A DNA stretch of 64,000 nucleotides, taken from NCBI GenBank assembly GCA_001599755.1, contig BCHX01000002.1:3206330-3270329 (forward strand), given 5' to 3'. Below, one piece after another: positions 47,495 through 57,874 of this stretch (within the stretch, counting starts at the first letter, position 1; each line of letters starts with the position of its first letter). This DNA is from Gliomastix tumulicola (taxonomy: Eukaryota > Ascomycota > Sordariomycetes > Hypocreales > Bionectriaceae). The translations under genes and the position numbers were made by a program. A model generated the notes under the pieces. That model did not search any database and was not told the origin of the DNA. It saw only the letters and a program-made list of their open reading frames with translations.

Positions 47495-49655
47495 AATGGT
47501 ACTGGCAAGACTCTCAAGTGATACCATCTCCATAGTCAGTCAGGTAGTAGCTTACCCGCGTGAGTGTCAACCTCGCAATTTTCTTGGCTCAAAGTGCCCA
47601 GTTTGCCTTGCTCCATCAGGCTTCTGTGCTTCCACAGACTGCTGTCGTCTCCACCTATCGCTAGAGGAAGAGTTCGAGGTCCTCCCTCCCTTCTCCCGGC
47701 CAACTCGCTCGCCGACAGGCTCGCTGGTGCACCACTCAGGTGAATCGGATGGAAAGAGTGGTATTGGTACAGCGTCTTCACGTTGACTCCCTGGTTTCAG
47801 ACAGCCTTGTCAGTAGTGCAAGCCCAGGGGGGGGGGACTCACAGAGTATCTTATCTTACCAAACCTGCCACGTATCTCCAGTTCTGCCCAATGGCAGCCA
47901 TGGCGGAGAGATTATCTCGTATGTTGCCCCTGACGGTTTGCGAGAGCTCAAGGTCGGAGCACCACAGGTAGGGAAGCTGAATAGCGCAAGAGCAGTAGAG
48001 CGCAAATCCCACAAACCCAGGCCATCGATACGCGTCTGACGGCACCTGCATGAGGCTGGCCTTGATGATACTTGATATCTCACCGGCGTTGTCGAAGGCT
48101 ATTTGGGCGGACAGTCGCTGACTGTGAATGTAGTGGCCGTCCTCGGCGGCTTTTGATAGGGAGAAGAGGGGGACGATAGAGCAGTGGAGTGCACAGAGAC
48201 ACTGGTGATAGGTGACATGGAGTAGTAGGACGTGCGGGCGGATGTCTGCGTTACAGCTGCTCGTGCCGTCTGACGCGAGCCTGAAGGCGGACGGAAGTCC
48301 TGAATACCACATCCGCAGCTCAGAGTCAATGACCTGAATAGCCGATAACCCGCTCGGATTCGCGTGGTTCGAGTCTTTGGTGGCTTCGTAGACATCCGTC
48401 CTATATGGTTGAATCTCTTTAGCGCAGCATCGAACGTGTGGTGTACGTGGCAAGGCTTACCAGAGACTCAAAATTCGGATTACTTCCGCAAATATACTAC
48501 TAGTTCTTTCACCCTTTTGCAAAGTCGTGGTATGGACTGGCACGAGCCCCTTGTTGTAGTCTTCCTCTGGGACAGGGAGGAGTACATCGGCGACGTTGCT
48601 CCCGGAAATCTTGGGGAAAGCAGGCTCGGAAATGAACTGATTCACCAGAAAGGATGCCCAAAACCGGCGACGGCGGAGTTCGGCGTCGAGAGAAGACTCG
48701 TCAGTGGCTTCAGTAGGCAGCAAGCGCAGAAGCCGGGCGTTGAGAGACGCATAGCCCTCATAGACGAGAGACCGACGCCAATGACCTTGACTGTACCAAA
48801 ACAGCCCCAGATTGGTGAATGATATGATACTGTCTTGGCTTGGTTCTTCGGCTTCTAGCAAGGCGAGTCTGCCTGCACGCTCTGCCCACTCTCTGCTGAA
48901 GCCGTCATCGCGGAGGTCGTTGCGTGATTGAGAGTTACTAGAGAAGCTGCAGGCGGGAGAAGTGGCATTAACAAGAAGTTACCTCGAGGCGGATGCGGTC
49001 GCGTGCTTCGCAGGACAAACCTCGATGCTAGAGCGCAAGTGCTCAGGATTACGTGTGGCTTGACTGTCCCGGCTTTGATACCGTCCAGCAACGTTGGCTT
49101 GTGGAAGATGAGAGGTGCGCTGTACAGACAGAGAAAGTAGACATCGACGAGGCGAAGCACCACTGATAGCGGAATGCCCGTGTAGTTGGCATCGCCTGTG
49201 TCGCCTAATGCTGATGGCACTGCCTCGACAGAGATCGGAGGATTACAAAGCGGCTCTGATCTTGGCGCAGGGCGTTCTCCTGGCGGACGCAGTAAAGATG
49301 ATGATGATAATGAAGTAGCGGGCTCCTGTATAAGAGAGGTCCGTTTCTTGGACCTTGGCACCTCGGAGGACTCGACGCTCCATCTACATGCCCGACCGAG
49401 GCGCTTGCATCGATCACAGAGCGGTCTTCGCCCCACGCAGCGAAGCTACCAGAGCTCGGGTCAGCCAAGCAACAGGGACAGGTTTGGGAGCCTCCATTGG
49501 GGTATGGCCGGGATCGGAATGAGCAAATGCCGAACCTTTTGCGAGCTGCACTGCAGGCAAGCTTTCCGGGGTCGTCCAATCATATTGGACCGTGAACGAT
49601 CATCAATATATGCCGAAGCTCCTCTTTCGACAGGAGGATCTGGGATTGATAGCAT
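47146..49655 (-). CDS. Zn2Cys6 transcription factor with fungal_trans region
   Basis: A binuclear zinc cluster regulator. Model exons are 49655-49536, 49445-49021, 48946-48461, 48400-47860, 47790-47556 and 47405-47146 (688 residues). The cluster is split by intron 1; joined, it has the exact CX2CX6CX6CX2CX6C spacing, starting ACLQCSSQK and continuing LRCVGRRPLCDRCKRLGRAC. A basic linker (PRSKKR) follows. The middle region has family features (VDVYFLCLYSAPLIFHKPTLL, REWAERAGRLALLE, FWYSQGHWRRSLVYEGY). The C-terminal exon is acidic (NYDIGVEDEYAEF, NEDIEAFNQEQAMTAWFDS), possibly an activation domain. Intron 1 (GTTCGG) and intron 2 (GTTTGT) have weak donors but are required by frame. Intron 5 contains a long (CA)n tract on this strand. 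It is divergent from a CYP53-type P450, suggesting pathway-specific control. Confidence 0.82.
47431..47493. repeat. (GT)n microsatellite, about 31 units, inside an intron
   Basis: An uninterrupted 63-nt GT tract lies in the 150-nt last intron (47555-47406) of the Zn2Cys6 gene. On the sense strand it is (CA)n between donor and acceptor. It is expected to vary in length between isolates. Confidence 0.97.
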
Positions 49656-50225
49656 GGAGAGTGAGATGGGGAGACACGGCTTCGGTAAAGTCCCATTGGG
49701 GATCTCTAATAAGACGTTTCCCGAACGAAACTTGGGGGTCCTTTGCCGACTTGACTTAGACGTGCGCAGAGATAAGCAGGCCCTATGTATTCGTTGGTTG
49801 CTGCCAGTCTCTATCTAAGGTTATCCATTAGTGGGATGTCTGTGTATAGTGAGGAAAGCTAGCCAATCACGCTCCCTATTTTACTAAAGACAAGAGTGGT
49901 GGTGATAAGGCGGCTTCCCTGTCACTGCGTCAAGAGTGGGGGATTGTCCGACCCTCCATCGGAGTATATCATATATGCCTACCATAGTTCTTCCCGATGA
50001 TATCAGGGTCTCCTTTCACTGGTTGAGTGGTCTCGTGACTTCCCCATGCATCATGCATATGTGAATCTACAGGTATTCAAGGTGACCAGGTATTTCCCGA
50101 ATCATCGGGAAAGTATCGATGCTCACAACATGGTATAAGGACGCTCTCTAAGATGGGCAACGGTGGTCACCATGGCTTGCCTTTGTAGTTGGCTATTGTT
50201 TTCTAGTAATAGTAGACTGTTCGCA
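49656..50225. promoter_or_regulatory. Divergent promoter between the Zn2Cys6 regulator and CYP53-type P450
   Basis: A 570-bp shared upstream region. TTCCCGA occurs at 49718-49724, 49991-49997 and 50094-50100, the last as part of a perfect palindrome. TCCG (49947-49950) and CGGA (49960-49963) form another inverted pair nine bases apart. CGG/CCG triplets in dyads are the usual targets of Zn2Cys6 dimers, so control of both genes by the adjacent regulator is plausible but unproven. Confidence 0.45.
50093..50112. promoter_or_regulatory. Perfect 8+8 palindrome with CCG/CGG core, candidate regulator site
   Basis: TTTCCCGA (50093-50100), spacer ATCA, TCGGGAAA (50105-50112). This gives CCG-N6-CGG in everted orientation. 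It lies 114 bp upstream of the P450 start codon and 438 bp from the regulator start. Confidence 0.45.
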
Positions 50226-51857
50226 ATGGAGCTCTCACACTATCTCATCTTGTTCAGCATCCTACTTCCAGTATGGGCCGTCTCTTACTGGATCGTCCCC
50301 TACTTCACCACGTACAAACACCTCCAGGAATACCCAGGGCCCTTCATCTGCAAGTTCAGCAACATCTGGCTCGCTCTCGGCGCGCGTAACGGCAAGAAGT
50401 TCGCCTGGGTTGACTGGGCGCACCGACGCTATGGCAAGGTCGTCCGCGTGGGCTTCAACCATGTCTCGATTGCGACGCCCGAGGGCCTTCATACCGTATA
50501 CGCACACGGGAACGGGTTCTTGAAGGAGTGAGTCTTTTGATTGTCTCATTGCTCCAGAAGATCTGGCACTGACACTGACCGTCCACGTTCCAATAGTTTC
50601 TTCTACGAGGCCTTCGTCTCGGGCGTGCCCGGCGTCTTCAACGTGCGCAACCGCCAGGAACACACCCGGAAGCGCAAGATCATCGCGCACGCCTTCTCCC
50701 CGGGGGCGGTGCACGACTTTGAGGAGCACATGAGCGCCAATCTCACCCGATGGGTCGACCAGCTGGACAAGATCGCGTCACGCCCTGCTGCTAACGGGTT
50801 CGCTGACGTGAACATGATGCCCTGGTGCACGTTCCTGGCCTTCGACATCATCGGTGATCTCGCATTCGGCGCTCCCTTTGGCATGGTCACACGTGGACGT
50901 GATGAATGCGAGGCGACGCTGCCGGGGCAACCGACGACTTACGTTGCTGGCGCCGAGACGCTGAATCGTCGGGGCGAGGTGAGCTCGACTCTCGGTCTGT
51001 TGCCTGAGCTGCGTCCCTTTGCCAAGTATCTCCCCGACCCCTTTTTCAGCCGTGGGCTGCAGTCAGTCAAGAACCTCCATGGCATCGCTCTCAAGGCTGT
51101 TGCCGGGCGACTTGAGGCCGCAGAGAAGGGCGGTGCGGATCAAGGCAAGAAGCGTCATGATATCCTGGAGATGCTCGTCAATGCGAAGGACGCCGATGGG
51201 CAGCCGATATCCAGGGAGGAGCTGGTCTCGGAGGCCCTGACGCAGCTCATTGCTGGCAGTGACACTGTCTCTAACACCGCATGCGCCGTCGTCTACTGGA
51301 TCCTCGACGGGGAGCGACGCAATCCGGGACAGATTGTCTCTCGGCTCCAGGCTGAGCTCGATGGCGTTATCCCTGCTGACGACCCTATCGCTGCGCACGA
51401 ACAGGTGAAAAACCTCCGCTTCCTCAGGCAGTGCATCGACGAGGGCATGAGACTGCATTCAACCTCGGCCATCGGACTGCCCCGTATCGTCACGGCCGAG
51501 GGAGGCGTAGCGTACGGCGAGCATCACTTCCCCAAGGGCACCGTCCTCTCTGTCCCCAGCTTCTCCATCCACCACGACGCCGACGTCTGGGGGCCCGATG
51601 TCGACGAGTTCAAGCCTGACCGGTGGCTGAGTCTCACTCTGCGCCAGAAGATCTGCTTCAATCCGTTCTCCTACGGGCCTCGAGCGTGCGTCGGGCAGAA
51701 TGTTGCGCACATGGAGCTGGCGCTGATCATTGGCACTGCTTTCCATCGGTACGATTTCAACCTCCACCAGAAGACTCTCGAGTCGCATGAAGGGTTCTCC
51801 AAGAAGCCGGATGAGTGTTGGGTGGGAATCAGGAAGAGGGATCTTGTGCCAAACTGA
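50226..51857 (+). CDS. CYP53-type cytochrome P450 (benzoate 4-hydroxylase-like)
   Basis: A haem monooxygenase, likely ER-anchored, resembling fungal CYP53 enzymes that para-hydroxylate benzoate. Exons 50226-50527 and 50597-51857 give 520 residues. The intron (GTGAGT...AATAG) restores GNGFLKD/FFYEAFVSGVPGVFN. A hydrophobic N-terminal anchor (MELSHYLILFSILLPVWAV) precedes EYPGP. Family-typical blocks are NRQEHTRKRKI, FDIIGDLAFGAPFGM, ETLNRRGEVSSTLG and LRPFAKYLPDPFF. The I-helix oxygen-binding motif is AGSDTVSN, the K-helix motif is EGMR, and the haem loop is FSYGPRACVG with its cysteine ligand. The ATG at 50163 is in frame but adds an unlikely leader before the anchor, so 50226 is preferred. 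Substrate is inferred from family resemblance only. It faces a Zn2Cys6 gene. Confidence 0.9.
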
Positions 51858-53065
51858 AGCAGTCGACGTTTGGGGCATAATGGGGAATTGCCTCGTAGGT
51901 GGAAGGAAGCCTTGCATAGCGCGATGTCGAGGGCATGTATTCAAGCACCTATAGTAAGAGAACGAGCCTTATTCATGGGATCATGGTTCGCTGGAGTCTC
52001 CCTAAGTACTTACACAACAACAATGTATCAGTGCCTCAGGGTCTGTAGCTATTCCGCCTCAGGCAAGGAGGCAGGTTTCGAACGGAGCCTGGGCAGTCAG
52101 TTCTTGGCGGCCGATCAGAGCAGCCACTCTCGCAAGCGTGAGCGGTAAACTATGGGGATATAGAACGGTGGCCTTCGCGGCAGACGGCAGAGTTGTCTAG
52201 CAAGGCTTTCTGAATGATGATGGGTCACGCACTCTCTCTCTGCACGATGGCCAGAGGAGATTCGCTCTGGACGACGCACTGGTCGATGCGCTCTCCTTCA
52301 CTGCCACGATTGCGATTGGTGCCCAATCTGTGGCCTGCGGCGTGATGTATGGGTGACCTGAGATAAAAAGGATGATGATTGGGCGAAATAGGTATGGCAG
52401 GCAAAAAGTGAAGCGGACGGAGAGGAAATAACAGGTGTCGGGTGGCGCAGCGCGCGCGCGCAGGTCTATTTATACAGAAACTCCCCAAGTCTACAGAAGC
52501 TCTCGGTCTGATTGGCGGTCATTCTGCCGAGTACCCTGCGTGTGACGGGTGACAGTTGAGATGTCGTAGTCGCTGGCTTTGCTGCTGTGTTCCCTTCAGT
52601 GGCATATTCCCAGTGGGTAGTCGGTTTCTGTCCGTTCGGTATCTTCCTCGTCCATGTCCACGTGGAGGGGCTGTAAACTTGCTGGATATACGGAGCATGT
52701 ATGAGAACAGTGTATTCAGCTGTCAATATCCCTGTAACGGCGGCACCGATGACGCTGATGCGCTGGCCTGCCTTCTGGTGGCCAGTAGCAGTTCAAAGCA
52801 CGGCACCACAGCCGGAATGATTCGGGCTGCCTGATATGCAAGGACAACGCCGAGTGCTGCAGGTCGCACTGCCATGGTCGCCTTGCCTCCTTGAGACGAT
52901 GGCATGCTCCTTGCTCCTGGTGAGTCATCCCACGAAGCACTCACTCACTCATGGCCATATAAGGGGCCAGCTGGGCCAGCTGAGTCCGACTCTGGTGCTT
53001 CATCTCATCTTGCACACCCAAGCATGCCAACCACTAAAACTTTTCATCGTCGTCTGCAGCAACCC
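51858..53065. other. 1.2-kb intergenic stretch
   Basis: Between the P450 stop and the HET-domain locus. No gene is recognised. A short CG-alternating run lies near 52446-52461. It probably contains the P450 3' UTR and the HET promoter. Confidence 0.55.
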
Positions 53066-54540
53066 ATGGCCTTCTACCACCGCCGCCTTTGCAGCGGTGA
53101 GATCCGGCTACTCACCCTCATGCCTGGCAAAGGGCACGAGGTGATCCAGTGCAGCCTGGAAATCGTGTCGCTCGACAATCTGCCAGCCTTTGACGCCCTC
53201 TCCTACGCATGGGGCGATCCGGACACCACCGCGCCCATAGTCGTCCAGAGCATACTGCATCCTGCGACAGTCAATCTTGTCATGGCACTCCTTGCCCTCA
53301 GAAAGCCAAAGAAGCGACGTCTGCTCTGGGTCGATGCTCTCTGCATCAACCAGGAGGACTTGGACGAGAAGAACATACAAGTCCCGCTGATGGGCAAGAT
53401 ATACAACGTGGCTACTCATGTCATTGCCTGGCTGGGGCCGTGGACGGACGAGACCCAGGTTTACTTCAAATGGACACGGACATATGTCACCAAGTCGTAC
53501 AGTCCGTCCTCCATTCTGTGGTTCATGATGGACGCTGCCGCATTGTTCTCGCGCCGGATGCGGGCGCTGAAGGACATCATGCTTCTCAAGGTCCATCTGG
53601 GACGATCGCAGCTTACCGCACTGCCCTACTGGTCTCGCATGTGGACGTTTCAGGAGTACCAGCTGGCTCGCACGGAGCCCGTCTGCATATGCGGCGGCGA
53701 TGTCATCCGCGCTTCGGAGCTGGAGGCATCAGATCAGCTGATTTCGCGCAACATGGCGTCGCTGATGGATCGGTTCGAGATACAATTCAATGCCCCTCCT
53801 GGCAGCGGCACCGATCTCACTTTTGCCGAGACCGTCATCCGGGAGGAGCCTTTGTAAGGACTACGAGCTAAGGGCAAGGGACCTTCACCTGCCCAGCTAC
53901 GATAGCCAGAAGGGAAAGGATCGACTGATGGCCTTGCTACTGGTGGGCACGGCTGAGCGCAGATGCTCCGATCCTCTGGACAAGTTCTATAGCCTGTATG
54001 GTCTGTGTCCCGGCATACAAGCCATGTACCCGCCAGACCACCGCAAAACACTCAAGACTGTTCAGCGGGAGACGGCCGCTTATATCATCAACCACGAGAG
54101 AGAGGCGTGCCACTCTATAGTCTTTTCAGGGTGCGTGACGGAGCATCAGAAAACGAGTCGCTTCCCTCTTGGGTACCGAACTTTGGGCGACCTACTCGCT
54201 TCAGACCACGCGACCTCCATCCCATTGTTGCATCCCATGTGCGGGCCGACAACGATGATGAGTTAGTTAGTTGCTCCTCAACACGGTAGCTTCTTTGGAA
54301 ACCTTGGGAGTGCGCCTGCCGCGGCCATCGACCAGACCCTGACGATACTTCATCTTGCAGCAAGAGATCTCGGCCGCTGTCGAGTCACGGTACGATTCGG
54401 TGACCAGCTTTCGGAGGTGATAGACCAGTTACGGCGTACGTGGACGGCGTTAAAGGGGCCTATCTCCCTGGATTCAGATGTAGACGCTGAGGTGAGCGCT
54501 GAGGTGTACCAGCTGGAGGTGAAAGTCTTTGATATATAGT
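53066..54540 (+). pseudogene. HET-domain (heterokaryon incompatibility) locus with several frame breaks
   Basis: The first frame (53066-53857) encodes a good N-terminal HET domain: MAFYHRRLCSGEIRLLTLMP, AFDALSYAWGDP, LLWVDALCINQEDLDEKN and YWSRMWTFQEYQLA. It stops at 53855-53857. Continuation is clear in another frame at about 53860-54120 (DYELRARDLHLPSYDSQKG, DPLDKFYSLYGLCP), then back in the first frame from about 54130 (ENESLPSWVPNFG, a motif common in this family) to a stop at 54289. An 83-codon open stretch in the second frame runs to 54540. No GT-AG intron of plausible length explains the switches; the best candidates are 19-25 nt. I therefore read a gene with about three frame shifts and otherwise little decay. 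Sequencing error or unusual introns are alternatives. Intact relatives trigger vegetative incompatibility responses. Confidence 0.7.
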
Positions 54541-55170
54541 AGCAAGGAGAGCAGGAGGTTGCTTCTGGATGTTGGCGTGGGGAGTATAAAGTAGAGCCTT
54601 AGAGTGTGATTGATGGAAGGGCATGACCCAACACGCCATCTTAAATGGTATGCCACGTACTATATGGTCGAATAAATACGAGCTACGGAGGTATTGGACC
54701 ATACGATGTAGGTGTGTATGTGGCTCAGGCCTTTTCTTCAGCTCCGTGAGTACCTAGATATGGTCTCGGGGAACTACCTACTAGTAGTGAGCAACTTCTT
54801 CTGTTATCAGGATGAATGTCTCCTTCCTCTTTCATACACCAAAATTATATGAATTAAATCACCTGAGCACCCAATATCGAACAAAGCGCCGACTGAGAGC
54901 CTAGAATGGGTCTTCTCGGCCCGTGACATGGGTGGCATTTCTCCTGACAGTGGATCGTGAGACCCTGGCACTCCCTCAAAAGTCACTGATAACCCGTGGA
55001 GCTGCGCCTCAACACTGCATGCAAGGCAGAAAACGAGGCATACGACGATATGCTTTGGCTTTCTGATGGCCACCTCCTTTTTAATCTGCCCGTTCTGCCC
55101 TCGTGCGGGCTTCTCTGGTGTGAAAATTGACCACACCGTCGTCGTCTCATCTCATACTGAGTAGCAGAGC
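54541..55170. other. Intergenic
   Basis: AT-richer stretch between the HET locus and the membrane protein gene. No gene seen. Confidence 0.55.
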
Positions 55171-57460
55171 ATGGCTACTGCATCACCCTCGCAGATCGAT
55201 CCATTGGAGCAGCGCGACCCTTCAACGAGACCGCTGTCTCTCACGAGCGATAAAGAAAATGCCGGAAGAGTGACAGACTCGTCGCCAGCCAATCCGCCAA
55301 CTGATCCGAAGCCTGCAGAGCCTGTACTCAAATACAAGAACACGCCATTCTGGTTGTTGGCCGGCTATCTCGTCACCCTCATCTTGCCCTGGGTGTTCAT
55401 ATGCGTGCTGGATGCACGACCGTTGTCCTCGTCCTCGTCCTCGTACCACGACCAGAGAAGCAGGGTGTCTCCCGATGACTACGAATCCTACCGGGGACTC
55501 TTAGCATTCCTCCGGGCACTGAGTTCGATCTCGGGTGTCCTTACTATTCCTGTCACGACTGCGATCTTGGGGTATGCTGCTGTTACCTACTCGCAGAAGC
55601 GGTACGATGGGCAGAAGCTCAGCATCGCGCAGCTGTTCGCCTTGTCGGATCGGGGCTGGGCCGACATCAAAGTGCTCTGGCGTGCTCACAGCACCGGCGA
55701 GTCAAGCGCATTGCTATGGCTTGGTTTCCTGTTGATTCTCATCGGTACGTACTAGCACTATCCGAGCCTACCTGAAAGATGAACGAATGCTAATCCAGAG
55801 CAGGATCGGTACAGCAGCCGCTTCAATCAGCCCTGGTCACTCTCAAGCCAGTCGTGGCCGTGTCCTGCGCCGACATCCCCATAGATGGCAGATGCGACTC
55901 CAATGCCACCATCATTGGCTACGACGCCGACCCTTCGGTCATGGCGTTTGTCGAACACCGTCTCATTGTCCAAGAGGTCGCGAACGGCCTGGTCACCTTC
56001 GACAACCTCGAGTATCAACACGATCTCTGGACCAACGATCCGTACGAGGGCGAGAATCCACTACGATGGACTGATTTCTCGAAAATCATGGCCAATGACA
56101 ATGGAGACAAGCCAAATGTCGGTTCGCGCTACTTCGTCAGCGCGTTGCCCCATGGAACTCGGACCGGCGTCCTCCGTGAGCACGCCCTGCGGCTCAACTC
56201 CTCCACCACTTGCAAGAGCGTGCCGCGACGGGACTTCCCTTCCCAGTGCGCTGGGAACCGCCCCTTGGAGGCGGAGATACGAAGGCCGGACGTCAAGATG
56301 CGTGTTTGCGTGCCGGGAGAGATCGGGCGACATCCTTGGACGTTGAGCCGGAATCGACAGGATATCGAGGAGGAGCTCTTCCTGGACTTTGGGTATACAG
56401 AGGACAGATTTACTCGGGCGTATCCTTCGCTTAACAACTTCACTATTCACTGCACTGCGTCCACGGCAAGGGGTTACTTTGAGCTCGGCAACGTCATGAA
56501 CGAGTTTGTCTATGGCCCGTTGCTTGACAAATGGCCCGATGAACAGACTATTGAACGTGATACCAACGACTTCACGGCGGACAGGCAGCGGATGACGGAA
56601 ACGTGAGTTACTTCCCCCGGTGAACTATACGTAGCGGGATAATTGGATTACTAACCTCAGCGTGAAGCGATCGTAACGAGTTCAACCTGGACGAGCTGCC
56701 ATTCACCCACGACATGTTCGACCCCTTTGGCGTGGGAAGGATTCCAGCCTCAGGCCCCCTGATGATGGCCGCCAACGCGCTCTTCGGGAATACTTCCTTC
56801 CTCCAGCTCGCCTACACAAACTCAACGACCATGCCGTCGGCCGAGCTCCTGAAGACGATCTGCAACTACGGAGCCATCCCCTTCACCCAGCTTAGTGGTA
56901 CTGCTCTTTCCCACGCGGAGGCCGCGGAGTCGTACTGCCGGGATATCTGGGACGAGTACCCCAGCGAGGAGTTTGCCGATCGACAGGTCGGTCGGATACT
57001 CGGCATCTGGATCTCGTACTTTGCGTTCCCGTACGATGCGCGTGATCTGCTGGACATGTCCATGTTTCTCGTGAACCGCGCCGTTCTGCAGAAGACTGTC
57101 TCCGGGGCGACGGACCTGTACGCGCGGCCCGTCTGGACGTCTCCGGGCACGGTCTTTGAGAAGCCGAGCGTGTCGCTGGGAAGCACGATTGGAATATCTG
57201 TTCTCATATTCCTGCAGTCTGTCGGGCTTGCAGCTGCGGTGTGGTACTCGAGGAGGGCGCCCACATGGACGGCTACGTTTGACTCGATGGCGTTGGCCCG
57301 GATCGGCAGGGCGATGAAAGCTGAAGATCTTCCTCCTATTGGCCCCGTGAGTGACAAAGATAGGGCCAAGTTAGCTGAGGTGAATGCACTGGTGGGCGTC
57401 CCAGACGGTGCTGAAGAAAGTGGCGGTACTATCATAGCAATGAAGCGAGCGAACGAGTAG
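55171..57460 (+). CDS. Uncharacterised fungal multi-pass membrane protein, 721 residues
   Basis: I do not recognise a named domain. Exons 55171-55744, 55804-56602 and 56668-57460 join in frame. Intron 1 is GTACGT...GAGCAG, giving LLILIG/SVQQPLQSALVTL. Intron 2 is GTGAGT with a CTAAC branch site; the CAG only 5 nt after it would lead to a stop, so the AAG ending at 56667 is used. The N-terminus is Ser/Pro-rich and cytosolic-like. Hydrophobic segments follow at about 58-78 (WLLAGYLVTLILPWVFICV), 115-140 and 180-192. A large ~400-residue region with N-glycosylation sequons and several cysteines suggests an extracytosolic domain, and a last membrane segment (IGISVLIFLQSVGLAAAVWY) precedes a short tail. 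This layout, with N-terminal membrane helices, a big loop and a C-terminal helix, is typical of uncharacterised mould membrane proteins. Confidence 0.75.
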
Positions 57461-57874
57461 ACCTCCGACATTGCTCAGCCAGTGACGATGGACAGCTGGA
57501 GTTCGGGAAGGGTAAAACTTGCACTCGGCGGAGCAGGTAACATCAATGATAGTCATGCTCCGAGGGGGAAAGGCAAAAACCTAGAAAGAGCGTGAGAAAG
57601 CCAGAAGTGGACAGTCTTGGATAGTCTCCGAGGCTTGCCTGTCGACGTTAGAAATAGTGTATAGATTAGCACCGCACAGAACATAGAACAACACCTGCAT
57701 GATCAATCGATATAGCACAATGTTTTCTTAGGATAGGCCGTAAAGAGAAGAGCAGCACTGACGTAGAAGACTGCCATCGTTTGTGCGCACTTTTGAGCTG
57801 AGGCGACCTGAACACCCCAAACGACATGACATATCCCAGCCTTGATCCCGCAAAAAGAAGACCATAGCAAGTGC
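57461..57874. other. Intergenic, convergent 3' regions
   Basis: A 414-bp stretch between the membrane protein and amidase genes. No features are supported. Confidence 0.6.

Noticed and set aside
47424..47786. 120-codon plus frame beginning with a Cys/Val repeat
   Set aside because: It is simply the translation of the GT microsatellite and the antisense of the regulator's fifth exon.
53066..54540. Repeat-induced point mutation as the cause of HET gene decay
   Set aside because: The segments are not AT-shifted and contain few in-frame stops; the damage looks like small insertions or deletions rather than C-to-T changes.
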